Shown: one piece after another, positions 28,313 through 35,350 of the stretch
Layout: each line of letters begins with the position of its first letter
How positions within the stretch are numbered: the first letter of the stretch is position 1
Notes under the pieces: generated by a model
The model's input: only the letters and a program-made list of their open reading frames with translations
Databases searched by the model: none
What the model was told of the DNA's origin: nothing
Assembly (NCBI RefSeq): GCF_004799755.1
Contig: NZ_SLUB01000050.1
Coordinates: 1 to 35,350 of the forward strand
Source of the DNA: Bacillus timonensis
GTDB taxonomy: Bacteria > Bacillota > Bacilli > Bacillales > Bacillaceae_L
Direction of reading: 5' to 3'
DNA length: 35,350 nucleotides
Program-made: the position numbers and the translations under genes

Positions 28313-28350
28313 ATTTGAAGGTTCTTCGTAACAATCACCCCCTAAAATGG

Positions 28351-30246
28351 TTAAGCAGTTGCTACCTGTAATGCATGTTCCTTCTTCATTGTCTTGCGGT
28401 TGAAGCCCATTAACCTCATGGCATTCAGGATTACAAGCAGGACACTTGCTTCATGGATGAACATTCCAGACGCTAGGTGAACGGTTCCCATAAGTACCCC
28501 CGTTAAGAGTACAAAGGCAATGCCGACTGCAAAGAATGTATTTTGCTTCATGTTTCGGATGGTTGCTTTTGATAATGAGTAAGCATGTGAGAACTGCATG
28601 AGCTTATCTGCCATTAAGACGACGTCAGCCGTTTCCATTGAAATATCTGTGCCGCCTTCGCCCATTGCAAGACCGATATCCGCTGTTGCGATTGCTGGAG
28701 CATCGTTGATCCCGTCTCCTGCCATGGCTACAACATGACCTGTTGCTTTTAATTTTTTCACGTATTCTACTTTATCCCCTGGGAGTAACTCTGCATGGAA
28801 TTCATCCAAACCTAAGGTAGTCGCGACAAGCTCTGCAGTATGTTTGTTATCACCCGTCAGCATGACGATTTTCTTAATGCCATTTTTTCGCATTTGGGCA
28901 AGTGCTCTTTGTGCATCTTCCCGAATTTGATCGGCGATTGAGAAAACACCTGCGATTTTGCCATCGACACAAGCAAGGATTGCGGTGTTTCCCGCTTTTT
29001 CTCGGTCAAACGCATAGGCACCAACGGTATCTGGAATTTCGATATCTTCTAAATCCATCAGTTTGCGATTTCCGATTGCGAGTACATGGCCTTCGACCTT
29101 TGCACGAATCCCATTTCCTTTAATGACTTCGCCGTCTTCTGGTTCATTCTCTAAAGCTAGTTTTCTCGCCTTTGCTTCTTTTACAATTGTTTGTCCTAGA
29201 TGGTGCTCAGAAATGGTTTCTGCTTGAGCAACGAGCTGTAATAATTCATTTGTTTCAAAGTTTCCAAACGTCTTAATATCTGTTACTTCTGGTTTCCCTT
29301 TCGTCAGTGTCCCTGTTTTATCGAAAACGAGCGTGTCTACTTTAGAGAAGATATCCATGACTTCTCCACCTTTAACCAAGACACCGTTCTTCGCTCCATT
29401 CCCGATTCCAGCAACATTGGATACCGGGGCTCCAATTACAAGTGCACCTGGACAAGCAATGACAAGGAAGGTAATCGCGATATGGATGTCTCGAGTGAAT
29501 AGGTAGACAAGTACCGATAAAACAACAACAGCTGGTGTATAGACATTCGCAAACTTATTTAGGAATTTTTCGGTTTTTGATTTAGATTCCTGTGCTTCTT
29601 CCACTAGTTCGATGATTTTGGCAAAAGTTGTATCGTCTCCCACTTTCTCTGCAATCAATTCAATATAGCCATTGTCGACGATGGTGCCGCTGAATACCTT
29701 GTCTTCTATTTTCTTTGTAGCCGGGACAGATTCACCAGTAACCGCTGCTTCATTTAGTGAAGCCTGACCTGAAACGATTCTGCCATCGACGGGAACCTTC
29801 CCTCCAGAGCGGATAATCACACGGTCTCCTACAAGTACTTCCTCAACCGGTATCGTGACTTGGCTGCCATCTCGGACAACAACCGCTTCCTGTGGTGCCA
29901 TTTCTACTAAATCCTTTAGTGAGGAACGTGTTTTCTCCAACGTGCGTGCTTCTAAATAATCACCGAATAAAAAGAGGAAGGTTACGACTGCGGATTCGAC
30001 ATATTCACCGATAAGCAATGCTCCAATAACAGCAATTGTGACGAGCAGTTCAATGCTGAATGCCTTCATTCTTAATGCTTGAAAGGCTTTAATGAAGATC
30101 GGGATTCCTGCGATGACTGTCACAATAATGAGTGAAGCCGATTTTAAAGTATCGTATCGTGTTAAATGAAAAATCAATGCAAGAACAAGCAGTGCTCCCG
30201 AAATGACTGTGGCTTTCGTTTTTTGTTTGGTTATCCAATTGATCAT
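28351..30246 (-). CDS. P1B-type heavy-metal-transporting ATPase
   Basis: A protein of 631 aa. There is no N-terminal HMA domain. Helices lie at about 13-29, 37-55, 66-80 and 84-99; actuator TGES is at 170-173; TM5/TM6 follow, with ACPGALVIGAPVSN (CPG at 265-267); the phosphorylated Asp309 is in DKTGTLTKG; the N domain has SEHHLG (346-351); then MLTGDN, GDGINDAPA and the last two helices. Two motifs are unusual: CPG in place of CPC/CPH/SPC in TM6, and SEHHLG in place of SEHPLG. The length is like PfeT/CtpD efflux pumps. The substrate is not predictable. GGGGAG precedes the ATG. The HMA gene follows 113 nt downstream; both have matching CRP/FNR-type sites. Confidence 0.93.
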   Translation of the reverse strand: MINWITKQKTKATVISGALLVLALIFHLTRYDTLKSASLIIVTVIAGIPIFIKAFQALRMKAFSIELLVTIAVIGALLIGEYVESAVVTFLFLFGDYLEARTLEKTRSSLKDLVEMAPQEAVVVRDGSQVTIPVEEVLVGDRVIIRSGGKVPVDGRIVSGQASLNEAAVTGESVPATKKIEDKVFSGTIVDNGYIELIAEKVGDDTTFAKIIELVEEAQESKSKTEKFLNKFANVYTPAVVVLSVLVYLFTRDIHIAITFLVIACPGALVIGAPVSNVAGIGNGAKNGVLVKGGEVMDIFSKVDTLVFDKTGTLTKGKPEVTDIKTFGNFETNELLQLVAQAETISEHHLGQTIVKEAKARKLALENEPEDGEVIKGNGIRAKVEGHVLAIGNRKLMDLEDIEIPDTVGAYAFDREKAGNTAILACVDGKIAGVFSIADQIREDAQRALAQMRKNGIKKIVMLTGDNKHTAELVATTLGLDEFHAELLPGDKVEYVKKLKATGHVVAMAGDGINDAPAIATADIGLAMGEGGTDISMETADVVLMADKLMQFSHAYSLSKATIRNMKQNTFFAVGIAFVLLTGVLMGTVHLASGMFIHEASVLLVILNAMRLMGFNRKTMKKEHALQVATA

Positions 30247-30278
30247 TTTGATTTTCTCCCCTTTCCTTCTATATCTTT

Positions 30279-30321
30279 ATGATGAAGGGAAGTCAGGCTA
30301 AAATATTTGACCCCCGTCAAA
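30279..30321 (-). promoter_or_regulatory. CRP/FNR-type class II promoter of the ATPase gene
   Basis: TTTGAC-CCCC-GTCAAA (30306-30321) has the same half-sites as the site ahead of the HMA gene. It lies the same 21 nt ahead of a -10-like CATCAT (30284-30279), again centred at -41.5. The -10 is weak (4/6), as expected for an activated promoter. Confidence 0.55.
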
Positions 30322-30325
30322 ATTA

Positions 30326-30361
30326 GAAAAAACTCACCAAACAATCTTGGTTTGAGGAGTT
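30326..30361 (-). terminator. Intrinsic terminator upstream of the ATPase promoter
   Basis: On the minus strand the 12-base arms 30361-30350 and 30342-30331 pair with one mismatch over a 7-nt loop, followed by TTTTC. It shields the activated promoter from readthrough. Confidence 0.65.
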
Positions 30362-30376
30362 CATTTACACAACAAA

Positions 30377-30407
30377 GGTCATGGACTCTTGTATCGAATC
30401 CATGACC
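30377..30407. terminator. Bidirectional hairpin, 9-bp perfect stem
   Basis: GGTCATGGA (30377-30385) pairs with TCCATGACC (30399-30407), loop 13 nt. TTTGTTG follows on the minus strand and TAGTTTACTTTTT on the plus strand. Probably a second insulating terminator. Confidence 0.5.
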
Positions 30408-30452
30408 TAGTTTACTTTTTATTCTTAATGTATTTTGCTATTATCAAAAAAA

Positions 30453-30611
30453 TGGTATACTATATATATAATTCAACACATATTAATAAGAGAATTGGTT
30501 GCTCTAACAACCAATCCTCCATCATACAGTCTACTGCAAGAAGTGCAGTGGTCCTAAGCGAGAAAAGCTCACCATCTAACTGGACATTAGCAGGGTGAGC
30601 TATTTCTTTTT
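30453..30611 (+). ncRNA. Putative antisense RNA (antitoxin) to the holin-like toxin
   Basis: An extended -10 (TGG-TATACT, 30453-30461) with a poor -35 drives the plus strand; the predicted start is near 30468. The RNA would contain ATTGGTTG/CAACCAAT and CTGC/GCAG hairpins. It would end at the hairpin AGCTCACC (30566-30573)/GGTGAGCT (30594-30601) followed by ATTTCTTTTT. It is convergent to the toxin mRNA and complementary to its last 45-50 nt, as with TxpA/RatA and BsrG/SR4. Confidence 0.5.
30561..30611. terminator. Shared bidirectional terminator of toxin and antisense RNA
   Basis: Stem AGCTCACC/GGTGAGCT with an inner CTAA (30576-30579)/TTAG (30587-30590). ATTTCTTTTT follows on plus and TTTCT on minus. 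The toxin stop codon (30600-30602) lies in the stem. Confidence 0.75.
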
Positions 30612-30698
30612 GTTAAACGAAATAACTATGGCAATGACTGCTACGATTAATGTTCCGAAACCGATCATAAGAGATAGCGCCTCGTAAACAGTAACCAT
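30600..30698 (-). CDS. Putative holin-like type I toxin, 32 aa
   Basis: A protein of 32 aa, MVTVYEALSLMIGFGTL followed by a Val/Ile/Ala-rich stretch and the tail SFNKKK. A short polar N-terminus, one membrane helix (about residues 7-28) and a Lys tail are the layout of the Firmicute 'putative holin-like toxin' family, related to TxpA/BsrG-type type I toxins. These insert in the membrane and are silenced by an antisense RNA. The ribosome site AAGGGAGGTG is excellent but trapped in a 9-bp hairpin. -10 TATAAT is at 30763-30768, giving an mRNA of about 195 nt. Family assignment is from pattern only. Confidence 0.75.
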   Translation of the reverse strand: MVTVYEALSLMIGFGTLIVAVIAIVISFNKKK

Positions 30699-30703
30699 AT
30701 TAC

Positions 30704-30768
30704 CACCTCCCTTCTCTAGGGAAGTGACCACATTGCCCACCCTGCTTCAACTGTATAGCTCCATTATA
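30704..30768 (-). promoter_or_regulatory. Toxin promoter and SD-sequestering hairpin
   Basis: On the minus strand TATAAT (30768-30763) lacks a clear -35. In the leader CACTTCCCT (30726-30718) pairs fully (one G-T) with AGGGAGGTG (30712-30704) over AGAGA. This covers the toxin Shine-Dalgarno, a hallmark of type I toxin mRNAs. Confidence 0.65.
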
Positions 30769-30861
30769 ACCCAAATCTTGTTCGTTTTACCTAGAACATA
30801 CCAAAAAATCTCATTCCTTATTCAACTCCCTCTTTACTTTGCTTTTATTTATTGCTTATTT

Positions 30862-30896
30862 AATAACAAAAAGCCTGGACCCTAAAGCCCAAGCTT
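30862..30896 (-). terminator. Intrinsic terminator of speE-speB
   Basis: On the minus strand AAGCTTGGGC (30896-30887) pairs with GTCCAGGCTT (30880-30871), with G-T wobbles, then TTTTTGTT. Confidence 0.75.
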
Positions 30897-30908
30897 TCCA
30901 CTCACTAT

Positions 30909-31787
30909 TTATTTCTTCTGAATCCACCCTAAAATCATCTCACGAATCAGCTTACTTGCGGTATTCGCCGTTTGCTCAGAAGCATCGTAAATTGGTGCAA
31001 CTTCCACCAAGTCTGATCCAACCACTCGAATGTCGGATTTCGCAATCTCATGAATCGCACCTAATAATTCCTTAGACGTAATTCCACCAGCATCCACCGT
31101 ACCCGTTCCCGGTGCATGTGCAGGATCTAATACATCAATATCAATCGTTACATATACTGGACGACCTGCTAGCTTTGGCAAGATCTTTTTTAACGGCTCT
31201 AGCACTTCAAATTTTGAAATATGCATACCATTTTCCTTCGCCCATTGGAACTCTTCCTTCATTCCTGAACGGATGCCGAATGAAAAGACATTTTCCGGTC
31301 CAATTAATTCAGCAATTTTACGAATGGGTGTTGAATGAGAAAGTGCCTCTCCTTCGTAGTTCTCACGCAAATCGGTATGGGCATCCATATGGATAATCGC
31401 TAAATCTGGGTACTTTTTATAAACAGCCTTCATTACTGGCCAAGACACGAGATGCTCGCCGCCCATGCCAAGTGGATATTTTCCAGCAGCCAACACCTGA
31501 TCGACAAAATCCTCAATCATATCCAAGCTGCGCTGTGGATTTCCAAATGGCAATGGAATATCGCCGGCATCATAGTACTTCACTTCATCCAATTCTTTAT
31601 CAAGATATGGACTATATTCCTCAAGTCCAATCGATACCTCGCGAATTCGGCTAGGGCCAAATCGAGAACCTGGACGGTAGCTTACTGTCCAGTCCATCGG
31701 CATGCCGTAAATAACCGCTTCGCTTTCCTCAAAATTCGGATGGCTTTTGATAAACACATTTCCTGAATAAGCTTCATCAAATCTCAT
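30909..31787 (-). CDS. speB: Agmatinase
   Basis: A protein of 292 aa, full length for the ureohydrolase family. It hydrolyses agmatine to putrescine and urea, feeding spermidine synthesis. Binuclear manganese ligands are visible in GGEHLVSWP, IHMDAHTDLR and DIDVLDPAHAPGTGT. The sequence is very close to B. subtilis SpeB. I start at the ATG 31787, with GGGGGA 7 nt ahead; the frame opens five codons earlier at a TTG that overlaps that site. It follows speE by 15 nt, so the two form an operon, as in B. subtilis. Confidence 0.97.
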   Translation of the reverse strand: MRFDEAYSGNVFIKSHPNFEESEAVIYGMPMDWTVSYRPGSRFGPSRIREVSIGLEEYSPYLDKELDEVKYYDAGDIPLPFGNPQRSLDMIEDFVDQVLAAGKYPLGMGGEHLVSWPVMKAVYKKYPDLAIIHMDAHTDLRENYEGEALSHSTPIRKIAELIGPENVFSFGIRSGMKEEFQWAKENGMHISKFEVLEPLKKILPKLAGRPVYVTIDIDVLDPAHAPGTGTVDAGGITSKELLGAIHEIAKSDIRVVGSDLVEVAPIYDASEQTANTASKLIREMILGWIQKK

Positions 31788-31802
31788 CAAAAAATCCCCC
31801 AA

Positions 31803-32630
31803 TTATTTCGTTAAGTCAGCAACAAATTTAGGCAATACAAACGCTGCTTTGTGGATTTCTTTTGTATAGTATTTTGTTTCGATCTCATGGAAGCGATCTT
31901 CGCTTACCTCTAATGGATCATATTTTTTCGAACCGATTGTGAATGTCCATAGGCCACTTGGGTATGTTGGGATATTCGCAAGATATAGACGTGTAATTGG
32001 GAAGATTTCTTTTACGTCGCGTTGTACGTTACGGATTAAGTCCGGTGTGAACCATGGGTTGTCCGTTTGCGCAACAAATACGCCGTCTTCTTTTAATGCT
32101 TTTGAAATGCCTGCATAGAAACCTTTTGTGAACAGATTTACCGCTGGACCTACAGGCTCAGTGGAATCAACTAAGATGACGTCATACTCATTTTCACTTT
32201 CGGCAATATGCATAAATCCATCGCCGACCTTCACATCTACGCGTGGATCCTCGAGCTTGCCTGCAATTTCAGGTAGGTATTTCTTTGAGTACTCAATTAC
32301 TTTTCCATCAATATCAACTAGCGTTGCTTTTTTCACGCTTGGGTGCTTTAACACTTCACCGATTACCCCGCCGTCACCGCCACCAACAACAAGGACGTTC
32401 TCAGGATTTGGGTGAGTAAATAGAGGTACATGCGCTACCATCTCGTGGTACACGAACTCGTCGACTTGAGTGGTCATCACCATGCCATCAAGAACAAGCA
32501 TGTTGCCAAATTCCTCCGTTTCGATCATATCAAGCTTTTGAAACTCCGTTTGTTCTGTATGTAAGGTTTGTTTAATTTTTGCTGTGATCCCAAAGCTTTT
32601 TGTTTGTTTCTCCGTAAACCATAATTCCAT
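31803..32630 (-). CDS. speE: Spermidine synthase
   Basis: A protein of 275 aa. It transfers aminopropyl from decarboxylated S-adenosylmethionine to putrescine. The N-terminal beta domain ([17 protein letters not shown]) is followed by the Rossmann-like domain with [16 protein letters not shown] (cofactor glycine loop), [16 protein letters not shown], and the catalytic DSTEPVGPA loop. AAAGGATG precedes the ATG. A TTTTGCCT/AGGCAAAA hairpin (32710-32736) lies in the upstream region. I could not fix the promoter with confidence. Together with speB it makes the putrescine-spermidine pair; speA is not in the window. Confidence 0.97.
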   Translation of the reverse strand: MELWFTEKQTKSFGITAKIKQTLHTEQTEFQKLDMIETEEFGNMLVLDGMVMTTQVDEFVYHEMVAHVPLFTHPNPENVLVVGGGDGGVIGEVLKHPSVKKATLVDIDGKVIEYSKKYLPEIAGKLEDPRVDVKVGDGFMHIAESENEYDVILVDSTEPVGPAVNLFTKGFYAGISKALKEDGVFVAQTDNPWFTPDLIRNVQRDVKEIFPITRLYLANIPTYPSGLWTFTIGSKKYDPLEVSEDRFHEIETKYYTKEIHKAAFVLPKFVADLTK

Positions 32631-32771
32631 GTGTATAACATCCTTTCGATTGAAAAATTCAGAGATTCTATCCCCTTATCGTTCCCTATTCCTTCAAAAA
32701 AATTGATGTTTTTGCCTAATCTTGCTAAAGGCAAAAGTTGATGGATTGCCTTGGCATACCCTTAGTCTCGT

Positions 32772-32955
32772 ACTTCCGCTGTCTAGCTGCAGCGACTAGA
32801 AACTCGAGAAACTTCAGCTCCTCCTACAGAAGCAAAAAGCGCTTCTTAGTCGGAGTCTCCGACGCACAGGAAGTGCTAGTGCCGACTTCGCCATAGGACG
32901 TGGCGTCTTAGTCGGCCAGTTTTCTCGTTTCTGACCAAGTCGCCTCCGCTTTTCT
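32772..32955. repeat. Multi-hairpin dispersed element, family 2
   Basis: About 185 nt. Outer arms pair GCGACT, AGAAAC and GAGAAA (32792-32813) with TTTCTC, GTTTCT and AGTCGC (32920-32943), with small gaps. Inside are four ordered hairpins: AGAAGC/GCTTCT, GTCGGAG/CTCCGAC, GCAC-AGGAA-GTGC (32864-32876), and GCCGACT/AGTCGGC (32881-32916) enclosing GCCA-TAGGACG-TGGC. The last unit matches the family-1 core in layout and in GTGGCG(T)TCTTAGTC, but with a different closing stem. It lies in the 474-bp speE-pbpG divergent gap, which also holds the pbpG ribosome site and no other ORF. Confidence 0.8.
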
Positions 32956-33104
32956 ATCTCAACTGAAAAAAGTATAGATGAAACTAGCGAAAATGCAAGA
33001 AAATTTTTCATCTTTTAGCAAATAAATGTTTAGAAAGAGGGATTTTTTTTCATACTGATTGATATATGCCTTAGAAAAAGAGAAAAAAAGAGAGGTGAAC
33101 CCTG

Positions 33105-35174
33105 GTGGAGCTTATTACAAATGATCGGTTAAAAATCGCGATTAAGATTTTACGCGCTTGTCTTTTCATAGGCTTAATCGGCTGTGCCCTTATCACGGTG
33201 GGTATTTTAGGCGTGCTTTCCTACGCAAAAACCCAGGGAGCACCTCCACTTGCAGTGCCTTTATCGACCTTGTTCTACGCGGAGGATGGAACATTAATCG
33301 GAGAAGAACGTCATCAGGGCGAAACCCGCTACTGGGTGTCGCTTGATGACATGTCCGAAGCTGTTATTGATGCAACGGTATCGATTGAGGACCGGAACTT
33401 TTTTGACCATAACGGCTTTGATTACAAGCGGATTGGTGGAGCGGTCCTTGCCGATATTAAAGCAATGGCAAAAGTACAAGGTGCGAGCACGATTACCCAG
33501 CAATACGCTAGAAACCTATTTTTAGAACATGAAAAAACATGGAATCGAAAACTCACCGAAGCCCTTTATACGATTCGACTTGAGCAGAATTATTCCAAGA
33601 AAGAGATTTTAGAAGGGTATTTAAATACGATCTATTATGGACATGGTGTCTATGGAATTGAAGCTGCCGCAAATTATTATTTCGGAAAAAGGGCGAGTGA
33701 ACTATCAATTGCTGAAGCATCCATGCTTGCGGGTATTCCGAAAGGCCCGACACATTACTCACCTTTAGTAAATGAAGAAAAAGCAAAACAGCGCCAAAAT
33801 GTCGTTCTTCGCTCCATGGTTCAAAATGGGGTCATTTCAAATAAAACGGCTGAACAAGCACGTGCAGAAGAGCTAACTTTTACTGGCAACAAAGTTGTTG
33901 GACGTGAAGACATTGCCCCATATTTTCAGGATGCTGTAAAAAAAGAGCTACACTCTAAATTGAAGCTCGATCAAGACACGATTGAAACAGGCGGCTTACG
34001 AGTCTACACGACACTAGACCCAGACCTGCAAAAAATGGCGGAGGAAAAAGTTACAAACGTTATAAAAGAAGATTCCGGGATTCAGCTTGGATTTGTTGCG
34101 ATGGATCCGAAAAATGGCGAAGTGCGAGCGTTAATTGGCGGGCGGAATTACGAGGAGAGTCCTTTTAACCGGGCCATTCAAGCAAAACGGCAACCTGGTT
34201 CAACCTTCAAGCCGATTTTATATTATGCTGCACTTGAGAAAGGGTACACGCCGTCCACCCAAATTCGAAGTGAACTCACGACATTTTCATATGATGATGA
34301 CCGTTCAACCTATACACCGCGGAATTATAAAAATTACTATGCGAATGACTCTATTACATTGGCACAGGCGATTGCCTTGTCTGACAATGTTTACGCTGTA
34401 AAAACGCATCTTTTCCTTGGTGATGGTGAACTGGTCGACACTGCGAAAAAGGTGGGAATCAAAAGTAATCTTAAAGATGTCCCTTCACTTGCGTTAGGGA
34501 CTTCTGGGGTAAGTGTACTTGAAATGGTTAATGCGTACGCCACTTTTGATAATGGTGGGACACGACATAAACCCATTTTTATTACAAGAGTTGAAAATTA
34601 CAAGGGTGAAATCATCTATGAAAATGAGCCCAAACCTAAAAAAGTGCTTGATGAAGATCTCGCGTTTGTGACAACACAGCTTATGACAGGGATGTTTGAT
34701 GAAAAATTAAATGATTATACGGCTGTAACCGGATCCACAATTAGTGATAGGCTGACCCGATTTTATGCTGGAAAGTCTGGTTCAACGGACACCGATAACT
34801 GGATGATCGGATACTCACCACAGCTTGTCGCCGGTATTTGGACGGGCTATGACAATAACGAGCCCCTGACAATTGTCGAAGAAAGCCATTATGCAAAAAA
34901 TATTTGGGCTGAATTCATGGAGGAAGCCCATCAGGATATCGCACCTAAACCCTTCAAACCTACAGAAGGGGTAGTCGGGGTATATGTAAATCCAGACACC
35001 GGCTTGCTTCCAACAAAGGATTGCCCTGTTTCCAGGCTGACGTATTATAAAAAAGGAACCGAACCAACAGAATATTGTTCAAAGAATATGGAAGATGTGA
35101 AAAAGGATAAACCAAAGAAAAAGGAAGAAAAAGAAAAAAAAGGCTTCTTTAAGCGCATGTTTGATTGGTTTTAA
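33105..35174 (+). CDS. pbpG: Class A penicillin-binding protein (PbpG-like)
   Basis: A protein of 689 aa (B. subtilis PbpG is similar). There is one N-terminal membrane anchor (about 13-38). The glycosyltransferase domain has EDRNFFDHNG with catalytic Glu95, GASTITQQYARNLFL (126-140), RKLTEA and KKEILEGYLN. The transpeptidase domain has Ser366 in GSTFK (SxxK), SDN (426-428), and KSGST (557-561), Ser replacing the usual Thr of KTG. A lysine-rich cytosol-style tail (KKDKPKKKEEKEKK) ends in FFKRMFDWF, which may touch the membrane. It starts at GTG 33105 with AGAGGTGA 7 nt ahead. In B. subtilis pbpG is also divergent from speE-speB and is expressed in the forespore; I see no clear sigma-F/G promoter here. 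Confidence 0.93.
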   Translation: MELITNDRLKIAIKILRACLFIGLIGCALITVGILGVLSYAKTQGAPPLAVPLSTLFYAEDGTLIGEERHQGETRYWVSLDDMSEAVIDATVSIEDRNFFDHNGFDYKRIGGAVLADIKAMAKVQGASTITQQYARNLFLEHEKTWNRKLTEALYTIRLEQNYSKKEILEGYLNTIYYGHGVYGIEAAANYYFGKRASELSIAEASMLAGIPKGPTHYSPLVNEEKAKQRQNVVLRSMVQNGVISNKTAEQARAEELTFTGNKVVGREDIAPYFQDAVKKELHSKLKLDQDTIETGGLRVYTTLDPDLQKMAEEKVTNVIKEDSGIQLGFVAMDPKNGEVRALIGGRNYEESPFNRAIQAKRQPGSTFKPILYYAALEKGYTPSTQIRSELTTFSYDDDRSTYTPRNYKNYYANDSITLAQAIALSDNVYAVKTHLFLGDGELVDTAKKVGIKSNLKDVPSLALGTSGVSVLEMVNAYATFDNGGTRHKPIFITRVENYKGEIIYENEPKPKKVLDEDLAFVTTQLMTGMFDEKLNDYTAVTGSTISDRLTRFYAGKSGSTDTDNWMIGYSPQLVAGIWTGYDNNEPLTIVEESHYAKNIWAEFMEEAHQDIAPKPFKPTEGVVGVYVNPDTGLLPTKDCPVSRLTYYKKGTEPTEYCSKNMEDVKKDKPKKKEEKEKKGFFKRMFDWF

Positions 35175-35176
35175 TG

Positions 35177-35199
35177 TGGGACATAGGGACAGGTTCACT
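35177..35199. repeat. Second copy of the TGGGACA-type dispersed repeat
   Basis: TGGGACATAGGGACAGG followed by TTCACT, just after the pbpG stop. It matches the copy at 16356 in all but one base over the first 20 positions. Confidence 0.6.
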
Positions 35200-35262
35200 A
35201 GCTTTGCATAATTGCATTTATTTTGATAAAAAGTAATATATTTACAGTTAGTTTTTTTGCTT

Positions 35263-35313
35263 GGGAGCTAAAACAACAATCATGAATAAAATTGTTGTTT
35301 GTTCCCATTTTTT
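35263..35313 (+). terminator. Intrinsic terminator of pbpG
   Basis: AAACAACAAT (35271-35280) pairs with ATTGTTGTTT (35291-35300), extended by GGGA/TCCC, followed by six T (35308-35313). Confidence 0.8.
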
Positions 35314-35350
35314 GGTATTTTCTTTACTTTATTTTCCTTTTAATACGTTT

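Noticed and set aside
30389-30598. 69-aa plus-strand ORF in the toxin region
   Set aside because: It starts upstream of the antisense promoter, has no ribosome site, and runs through the terminator hairpins; the RNA interpretation fits better.

Overview
The window comes from a low-GC, endospore-forming Firmicute of the Bacillaceae. The gene order matches the Bacillus subtilis tdk-rpmE-rho-glpX-murA-fba-spo0F-ywjG-pyrG-rpoE...fadF-cls...argS-ywiB...speB-speE-pbpG arc of the chromosome, with some genes missing and one metabolic block inserted. Intergenic spaces are rich in dispersed and tandem repeats of the kind common in environmental Bacillaceae. The first 19 bases are a sequencing-library transposon end, so the window starts at a contig edge.

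Layout. 1-1000: adapter, a 53-bp tandem repeat, then racA (chromosome anchoring at sporulation) behind a Spo0A box and a sigma-H promoter. 1000-9000, all minus strand: tdk, rpmE, rho, glpX, murA, fbaA, spo0F. There is no transaldolase gene between murA and fbaA, where B. subtilis has one. 9200-12250: ywjG (DUF2529), pyrG with a reiterative-transcription attenuator, and rpoE. 12400-23650: a catabolic block on the minus strand (fadF, mmgA, mmgB, mmgC, acdA, a TetR regulator, icmF). 24000-27400: cls, argS, ywiB. 27400-30300: a 4-TM haem-copper-oxidase-like protein, a small HMA metallochaperone and a P1B ATPase, two of them behind matching CRP/FNR-type sites. 30450-30770: a type I toxin-antitoxin module. 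30900-35200: speB, speE and the class A penicillin-binding protein pbpG.

How the genes work together. IcmF interconverts isobutyryl-CoA and n-butyryl-CoA. Acyl-CoA dehydrogenase (MmgC/AcdA), 3-hydroxybutyryl-CoA dehydrogenase (MmgB) and thiolase (MmgA) can take butyryl-CoA to acetyl-CoA, and FadF is the likely membrane outlet for the ETF electrons. The enoyl-CoA hydratase and ETF are not in the window. A FadR-type operator lies inside the fadF promoter and a weaker match lies ahead of mmgA.

Less ordinary items: (1) about 190-nt structured dispersed elements at 1808, 21388 and 23665, with compensating stems and consistently oriented G-U pairs; (2) a related multi-hairpin element at 32772 sharing a C-A-GGA-N-G hairpin module; (3) a 32-aa holin-like toxin at 30600-30698 whose ribosome binding site is locked in a 9-bp hairpin, with a convergent antisense RNA; (4) paired TTTGAC-N4-GTCAAA sites, each centred at about -41.5, ahead of the HMA protein and a P1B ATPase with unusual CPG and SEHHLG motifs; (5) a strict 20-bp-period repeat between acdA and mmgC; (6) a 22-codon leader ORF ahead of mmgA.
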